Assembly: GCA_002282555.1 (NCBI GenBank)
Contig: NCJR01000042.1
Span: 1 to 10,919 of the forward strand
Direction: 5' to 3'
Length of the DNA stretch: 10,919 bases
Source: Rhodobacterales bacterium 34-62-10
GTDB taxonomy: Bacteria; Pseudomonadota; Alphaproteobacteria; Rhodobacterales; Rhodobacteraceae
A model generated the notes under the pieces. That model ran no database searches, was not told where the DNA came from, and saw only the letters and a program-made list of their open reading frames with translations. Positions 7,016 to 10,919 of the stretch are shown piece after piece. Made by a program: the position numbers and the translations under genes. The stretch's first letter is position 1. Every line of letters begins with the position of its first letter.

Positions 7016-7070
7016 AACGCGCCCACAGCGTAACGCGCCTATCACGTGACGCGCCTACAGCGTAACGCGC
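7016..7070. repeat. Degenerate 16-bp tandem repeat across the bhcD 3' end
   Basis: Three full units of 16 bp stand head to tail on the plus strand: AACGCGCCCACAGCGT (7016-7031), AACGCGCCTATCACGT (7032-7047) and GACGCGCCTACAGCGT (7048-7063). A 7-nt partial unit AACGCGC follows (7064-7070). Units agree at 12 to 14 of 16 positions. The third and partial units fall within bhcD and encode its last residues and stop. The middle unit contributes to a CACGTG palindrome at 7043-7048. Because 16 is not a multiple of three, each copy changes frame, so the repeat is not a protein repeat. Confidence 0.75.
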
Positions 7071-8029
7071 GCGCCCATCCCCTGCGCCTGCGCCGCGCGC
7101 ATCGCAACCTGCGCCACCGCCAGATCCTGCAACCCAACGCCGGTGCCATCAAAAAGCGTGATCTCATCCACGCTGCTGCGCCCCGGATGCGTGCCATTGA
7201 TCACCGCGCCCAGCGGCACAATGTCGCCTTCATGGATCAGACCCGCGGCCACCGCATGCTGCGCCTCGCCGATGCTGATGGATTGCGCCACCTCATCGGT
7301 GAACACCGTCGCCGCCGCCAGAAGATGCGCGTCCACCTCCTGCTTGCCCTTGGTATCGGTCCCCATGCAGGCGATATGCGTGCCCGGCTTGAACCAGCCC
7401 TTCATCATCAAGGGCTCAAAAGCCGAGGTGATGGTGATGATCACATCCGCCTGCGCCCCCAGCGCCTCGCGGTCCACCGCCTCGAACGGCAGGCCAAGCT
7501 CTGCCGCCACCGCCGCCAATTTCGGCAACATCTCGGGATGCGGGTTCCACGCCACGACCTTGTCAAACGCGCGCTGCTTGACTGCGGCACGCAACTGGAA
7601 CGCCGATTGATGCCCCGCGCCGACCATGCCCAGCACCTTCGCATCCTTGCGTGCCAGATGCGCGATGGACACCGATGACGCCGCCGCCGTGCGGATCGCC
7701 GTCAGGTAATTGCCCCCGACCAAAGCCTGCAACTGGCCGGTATCCGGATCAAAGAGAAAGATCGTGGACTGATGATTTGTCAATCCGCTTGCCATGTTGC
7801 CGGGCCAGAAACCGCCTGATTTCAACCCCAGCGCCATGCCCGCCTTGTCAAAACCCGATTTGAACCCATAAAGCGCATCGGCATGACCCAATGCCTCGCG
7901 CACCACCGGAAAATTCCGCGCCTCCCCGCGCACCATGGCGGCGAAAACCCCCTCGACCGCCATGAAAGCGGCCTCGGGCGTCACCACGGCGGCGCAGATA
8001 TCCTCCGGTATGATGCTGATCTCGGGCAT
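7055..8029 (-). CDS. bhcD: Iminosuccinate reductase BhcD (ornithine cyclodeaminase/mu-crystallin family)
   Basis: BhcD catalyses the last step of the beta-hydroxyaspartate cycle, NADH-dependent reduction of iminosuccinate to L-aspartate in the cytoplasm. The 324-aa product is a full-length ornithine cyclodeaminase/mu-crystallin protein. The substrate-side N-terminal part contains FKSGF and GLKSGGFWPGN (about 56-78). The family segment YLTAIRTAAASSV (about 108-120) follows. The Rossmann dinucleotide site VLGMVGAGHQS is at about 132-142, and HIACMGTDTKGKQEVD is at about 218-233. Sequence alone cannot separate the reductase from cyclodeaminase or alanine dehydrogenase activity; the assignment rests on its place directly after bhcC. 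ATG 8029 starts 1 nt after the bhcC stop, with AAGG about 10 nt upstream. Its stop lies within a 16-bp tandem repeat, so the C-terminal RVTL may vary between strains. Confidence 0.9.
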   Translation of the reverse strand: MPEISIIPEDICAAVVTPEAAFMAVEGVFAAMVRGEARNFPVVREALGHADALYGFKSGFDKAGMALGLKSGGFWPGNMASGLTNHQSTIFLFDPDTGQLQALVGGNYLTAIRTAAASSVSIAHLARKDAKVLGMVGAGHQSAFQLRAAVKQRAFDKVVAWNPHPEMLPKLAAVAAELGLPFEAVDREALGAQADVIITITSAFEPLMMKGWFKPGTHIACMGTDTKGKQEVDAHLLAAATVFTDEVAQSISIGEAQHAVAAGLIHEGDIVPLGAVINGTHPGRSSVDEITLFDGTGVGLQDLAVAQVAMRAAQAQGMGARVTL

Positions 8030-8030
8030 C

Positions 8031-9194
8031 TCAGAACGCCTTGCCGCGCGCCGAGACGGGCCACAGCGTCTCGACCCTGCCGTTCCTGACACCGACATAC
8101 CAGTCATGTACATTGCAGGTCGGATCACAGTGACCGGGCACCAGCCGCAGCTTGTCATTGACCTTCAAAACACCTTCAGGATCGGCCACAACCCCATGTT
8201 CATCCGAGCATTTCACGTATGTCACGTCCGTCCGCCCAAAGATCACCGGCAGGCCGCTATCCACCGATTGCGCCTTCAATCCGGCATCCACAATCGCCTT
8301 GTCCGCCTTGGCGTGGCTCATGACACTCGTCAGGATGAACAGCGCATTCTCCCATTCGCCCTGATCGATCCGCTTGCCGTCCTTGTCCAGAATACGGCCA
8401 TAATCCGCATCCATGAATGCATAAGACCCGCACTGCAACTCGTTGTAAACGCCCGAGTTTCCTTCAAAGTAATAGCTGCCGGTGCCGCCGCCGCCAACGA
8501 TATCGCATTCCAGCCCCACAGCCTTCAGACCCTCCACCGCGTCGCTCACCTGCGCCACGGCAATGTCGATCTTGGCCTTACGGTCATCGTAATTGTCCAT
8601 GTGCTGCATCGCACCCTGATAGGCTTGCAAACCCGCAAAGCGCAGCCCCGGTGCCGCATCGATCGCGCGCGCAATCTCGACCACCGCAGGCGTCGTCGTC
8701 ACCCCGCAACGCCCCGCGCCGCAGTCGATCTCGACCAGACATTCGATCTGCGTGCCATGCCGCACCGCAGCCTCGGACAGGTCCGCCACATTGGCCAGAT
8801 CATCGACGCAGCAAATCGCCCGCGCACCCAGCTTGGGCAACCGCGCCAGACGGTCGATCTTGGCCGGGTCACGCACCTGATTGGACACCAACACATCCTT
8901 GATACCGCCGCGCGCAAAGACCTCGGCCTCGGACACTTTCTGACAGCACACACCCACCGAACCGCCCAGACGTTCCTGCAACAGCGCCACATCCACCGAC
9001 TTGTGCATCTTGCCATGCACCCGGTGCCGCACGCCCATTTCTTGTGCGAAACGGCCCATCTTTGCAATGTTCCGCTCCAAAGCGTCCAGATCAAGGATCA
9101 GGCACGGCGTCTGGATATCCTTTTCGTCCATCCCGATGGATGCGGGAATGTCATAGCCCACTTCATAATCCGACAGGTTCACATGTTTGGTCAT
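8031..9194 (-). CDS. bhcC: Beta-hydroxyaspartate aldolase BhcC (D-threonine aldolase-like, PLP)
   Basis: BhcC condenses glycine and glyoxylate to (2R,3S)-beta-hydroxyaspartate; in reverse it is the 3-hydroxy-D-aspartate aldolase known from Paracoccus. It belongs to the fold-type III PLP enzymes with an alanine-racemase-like N-terminal barrel. At 387 aa its length equals what I recall for the Paracoccus enzyme. The motif HRVHGKMHKSVDVA at about 57-70 contains the Schiff-base lysine, probably Lys62. VEIDCGAGRCG near the middle and GGGGTGSY further on are barrel and phosphate-binding elements. GHCDP at about 354-358 supplies the His and Asp that bind the divalent metal in D-threonine aldolases. 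ATG 9194 has GAGGAG 6 nt upstream, overlapping the bhcB stop. It lies 10 nt after bhcB and 1 nt before bhcD. Confidence 0.93.
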   Translation of the reverse strand: MTKHVNLSDYEVGYDIPASIGMDEKDIQTPCLILDLDALERNIAKMGRFAQEMGVRHRVHGKMHKSVDVALLQERLGGSVGVCCQKVSEAEVFARGGIKDVLVSNQVRDPAKIDRLARLPKLGARAICCVDDLANVADLSEAAVRHGTQIECLVEIDCGAGRCGVTTTPAVVEIARAIDAAPGLRFAGLQAYQGAMQHMDNYDDRKAKIDIAVAQVSDAVEGLKAVGLECDIVGGGGTGSYYFEGNSGVYNELQCGSYAFMDADYGRILDKDGKRIDQGEWENALFILTSVMSHAKADKAIVDAGLKAQSVDSGLPVIFGRTDVTYVKCSDEHGVVADPEGVLKVNDKLRLVPGHCDPTCNVHDWYVGVRNGRVETLWPVSARGKAF

Positions 9195-9200
9195 GGTGCT

Positions 9201-9206
9201 CTCCTC
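9201..9206 (-). promoter_or_regulatory. Ribosome binding site for bhcC
   Basis: GAGGAG on the minus strand begins inside the bhcB TGA stop and stands 6 nt before ATG 9194. It is the strongest Shine-Dalgarno in the cluster and fixes the bhcC start, ruling out in-frame upstream starts that lie within bhcB. Confidence 0.65.
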
Positions 9207-10167
9207 AGCCCTGCATCCAGGGCAGTTTGTCCAGATCGACGTTGCCGCCGGTGATGATGACGCCGATGCGCTTGCCCGCAAACACGTCCTTGTTTTTCAG
9301 GATCACGGCCAGCGGCACGGCGCAGCTTGGCTCGATCACGATCTTCATCCGCTCCCATGTCAGCTTCATGGCCGCGATGATCTCAGCTTCCGTCGCGGTC
9401 AGGATATCGGTCACATGGTTGGACACATAATGCCAGGTATTCTCCTTCAGCGGCACTTTCAGACCATCGGCCACGGTCACCGGCGCATCATCGGCGATGA
9501 TATGCCCGGCCCGGAAACTGCGCGCCGCATCATCGGCATTGAGTGGCTCTGCCGCGTAAATCTTGACCCCCGGCGCGGTGCTCGACACGGTCAGGCAAGT
9601 GCCCGAAATCATGCCGCCGCCGCCAATCGGGGCCACGATCCCCTCCAAGCCCTCGACCTGCTCCATCAGTTCGCGCGAACAGGTCGCCTGCCCCGTGATC
9701 ACCCGCAAATCATTGTAAGGATGCACGAATTCCGCGCCCGTCTCCTCAACCACTTGGGCAAACACTGCCTCGCGGCTGCTGGTGGACGGCTCACATTCCA
9801 CGATCCGCCCGCCATAGCCCCGCACGGCGGCCTTCTTCGCCTCGGGTGCGGTGCGCGGCATCACCACAGTGCAAGGTATCCCCCGCCGCCCCGCAGCATA
9901 GGCCAGCGACAGCGCGTGGTTGCCGCTGGAATGCGTGGCCACCCCGCGCGCCAGCTTCTCCTCCGGCAGGCCAAACACCGCATTGCAGGCGCCCCGCACC
10001 TTGAAGGCGCCCGCCTTCTGGAAATTCTCGCATTTGAAATGCAGATCGGCCCCTGACAGCTCATTCAGATAGGTCGAGGTCAGCACCGGCGTGCGATGGA
10101 TATAAGGCGCAATCCGCTCATGCGCCGCGATCACATCGTCGAATGTGGGGTAAGTCATGTCTTTCAT
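9205..10167 (-). CDS. bhcB: Beta-hydroxyaspartate dehydratase BhcB (serine racemase/threonine dehydratase family, PLP)
   Basis: BhcB removes water from beta-hydroxyaspartate to give iminosuccinate, the third step of the cycle. Alone, without BhcD, the iminosuccinate would hydrolyse to oxaloacetate and ammonia, which is the classical hydroxyaspartate ammonia-lyase reaction. The 320-aa product is a complete fold-type II PLP enzyme. FKCENFQKAGAFKVRGA at about 44-60 carries the Schiff-base Lys56. SSGNHA at about 80-85 is the substrate-carboxylate loop. IGGGGM at about 179-184 is the tetraglycine phosphate-binding loop. A metal-site-like AAEPLNADDA lies near 223-232. At about 157-160 it reads GQAT where relatives often have GQGT. 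ATG 10167 has GAGGA 4 nt upstream, overlapping the bhcA stop. ATG 10158 is an alternative start three residues later. It lies 7 nt after bhcA and 10 nt before bhcC. Confidence 0.93.
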   Translation of the reverse strand: MKDMTYPTFDDVIAAHERIAPYIHRTPVLTSTYLNELSGADLHFKCENFQKAGAFKVRGACNAVFGLPEEKLARGVATHSSGNHALSLAYAAGRRGIPCTVVMPRTAPEAKKAAVRGYGGRIVECEPSTSSREAVFAQVVEETGAEFVHPYNDLRVITGQATCSRELMEQVEGLEGIVAPIGGGGMISGTCLTVSSTAPGVKIYAAEPLNADDAARSFRAGHIIADDAPVTVADGLKVPLKENTWHYVSNHVTDILTATEAEIIAAMKLTWERMKIVIEPSCAVPLAVILKNKDVFAGKRIGVIITGGNVDLDKLPWMQG

Positions 10168-10174
10168 CGTGTCC

Positions 10175-10919
10175 TCATGCCGCTGATTGCAAGGATGCCG
10201 CGCGCGTGGCGCGGAAATGATCCTGCGCCGCCGCCACACCTGCGCCAAGCGTGATCGGATAATCCAGATCCGCCATCGCCATCTCGATCCCCGCCAGCCC
10301 CGACAGGACCATCACATCGGTCAGCATCCCCAGATGCCCGATGCGAAACGCTTTGCCATTCATCTGCCCCAGCCCGACCCCAAAGGACAGACCATAGGCC
10401 GAAAAAGCATGTGAGGTCAGCGCGTTACTATCGAAGCCCTTTGGCACATAGATCGCACTCACCGTATCGGAATACAGTTCCGGCGACTGCGCCACCAGAT
10501 CCATCCCCCAGGCTTTCACCGCCGCACGCACCCCCCCCGCCAGCCGTGTGTGGCGGGCATAGACATTGTCCAACCCCTCCTCGAACAGCATCTTCAGGCT
10601 CTCCCGCATCCCGTAAATCAACTGCAAAGGTGGCGTATAGGGAAAGCCCCCCTTGGCATTGGCCGCCAGCATGTCGCGGAAATCGAAAAACGTCCGCGGC
10701 AGTGTCGCGCCTTCCATATGATCAAGCGCCTTTGCGCTGACACCCAAAATCGCCATGCCGGTGGCCAACATGAACCCCTTCTGTGATCCTGCCACCGCGA
10801 TATCCACACCCCAAGCGTCCATCTCAAACGGCATCGACGCCAGAGAACTCACGCAATCCACCATCAACAGCGCCGGATGATCCGCCCCGTCCATGGCGCG
10901 GCCCGCCCGGTCCAGCGCG
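10175..10919 (-). CDS. bhcA: Aspartate-glyoxylate aminotransferase BhcA (5' end outside window)
   Basis: BhcA transfers the amino group of L-aspartate to glyoxylate, yielding glycine for the aldolase and oxaloacetate as the output of the cycle. It is a class V (fold type I) PLP aminotransferase close to serine-glyoxylate aminotransferase. The 247 C-terminal residues are present; roughly the first 150 of a family length near 390-400 lie beyond the right edge. Visible motifs are LMVDCVSSL with the PLP-contacting Asp, VAGSQKGFM with the Schiff-base lysine (residue 47 of the visible part), the PYTPPLQLIYG segment, and FRIGHLG with the carboxylate-binding Arg. The substrate cannot be fixed from sequence alone; the call over generic serine-glyoxylate aminotransferase comes from bhcB, bhcC and bhcD following at once. 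The reading frame is open to the edge. The operon promoter, and bhcR if present as in Paracoccus, should lie outside. Confidence 0.9.
   Translation of the reverse strand, partial: ALDRAGRAMDGADHPALLMVDCVSSLASMPFEMDAWGVDIAVAGSQKGFMLATGMAILGVSAKALDHMEGATLPRTFFDFRDMLAANAKGGFPYTPPLQLIYGMRESLKMLFEEGLDNVYARHTRLAGGVRAAVKAWGMDLVAQSPELYSDTVSAIYVPKGFDSNALTSHAFSAYGLSFGVGLGQMNGKAFRIGHLGMLTDVMVLSGLAGIEMAMADLDYPITLGAGVAAAQDHFRATRAASLQSAA

Noticed and set aside
7043..7048. CACGTG palindrome as a regulator site
   Set aside because: It arises within one unit of the 16-bp tandem repeat, and six-base palindromes are frequent by chance. Nothing else supports an operator.
8030..8158. Upstream extension of bhcD to an in-frame ATG at 8158
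   Set aside because: The extra 43 residues overlap bhcC coding sequence and match no family N-terminus. The ATG at 8029 begins the conserved domain 1 nt after the bhcC stop.
7935..9254. Plus-strand open frame of about 439 codons opposite bhcC
   Set aside because: It is a shadow of bhcC. The composition is unnatural and the frame crosses the bhcC-bhcD boundary without regard to gene structure.

Overview
The window reads as chromosomal DNA of a GC-rich alphaproteobacterium, most likely Rhodobacteraceae (Roseobacter/Paracoccus type). This rests on the gene families, the codon bias towards G/C at third positions, and the order ybgC-tolQRAB-pal-cpoB-tilS. All ten genes lie on the minus strand, so transcription runs from the right edge to the left. 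No gene-free stretch exceeds about 110 bases, and I see no mobile element, tRNA, rRNA or CRISPR array.

Right half (10919 to 7055): a tightly packed cluster, bhcA (5' end outside the window), bhcB, bhcC and bhcD, with gaps of 7, 10 and 1 nt. The four enzymes make up the beta-hydroxyaspartate cycle. BhcA transaminates glyoxylate to glycine with aspartate as donor. BhcC condenses glycine with a second glyoxylate to beta-hydroxyaspartate. BhcB dehydrates that to iminosuccinate. BhcD reduces iminosuccinate to aspartate, which re-enters the BhcA step. The net product is oxaloacetate from two glyoxylates without carbon loss, which lets the cell grow on glycolate and related C2 compounds.

Junction (7070 to 6947): a degenerate 16-bp tandem repeat begins inside the last codons of bhcD and runs downstream. 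It is followed by a GC-rich hairpin lacking a U-tract and a weak promoter-like pair in front of ybgC.

Left half (6946 to 1): the Tol-Pal envelope operon. It holds ybgC (hotdog thioesterase), tolQ, tolR, tolA (inner-membrane proton-driven motor and its periplasm-spanning arm), tolB (periplasmic propeller), pal (outer-membrane lipoprotein), cpoB (periplasmic coiled-coil/TPR protein) and tilS (tRNA-Ile lysidine synthase, 3' end outside the window). Stops and starts nearly touch or overlap from tolQ to tolB and from pal to tilS. The two gaps of about 100 nt, before tolQ and before pal, carry inverted repeats and could hold internal control points.

Everything recognised belongs to a known family, and the beta-hydroxyaspartate cycle is already described. 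The less ordinary aspects are the direct same-strand joining of this C2-assimilation cluster to the Tol-Pal operon, and the repeat and hairpin at their junction. I found no evidence of an undescribed system.
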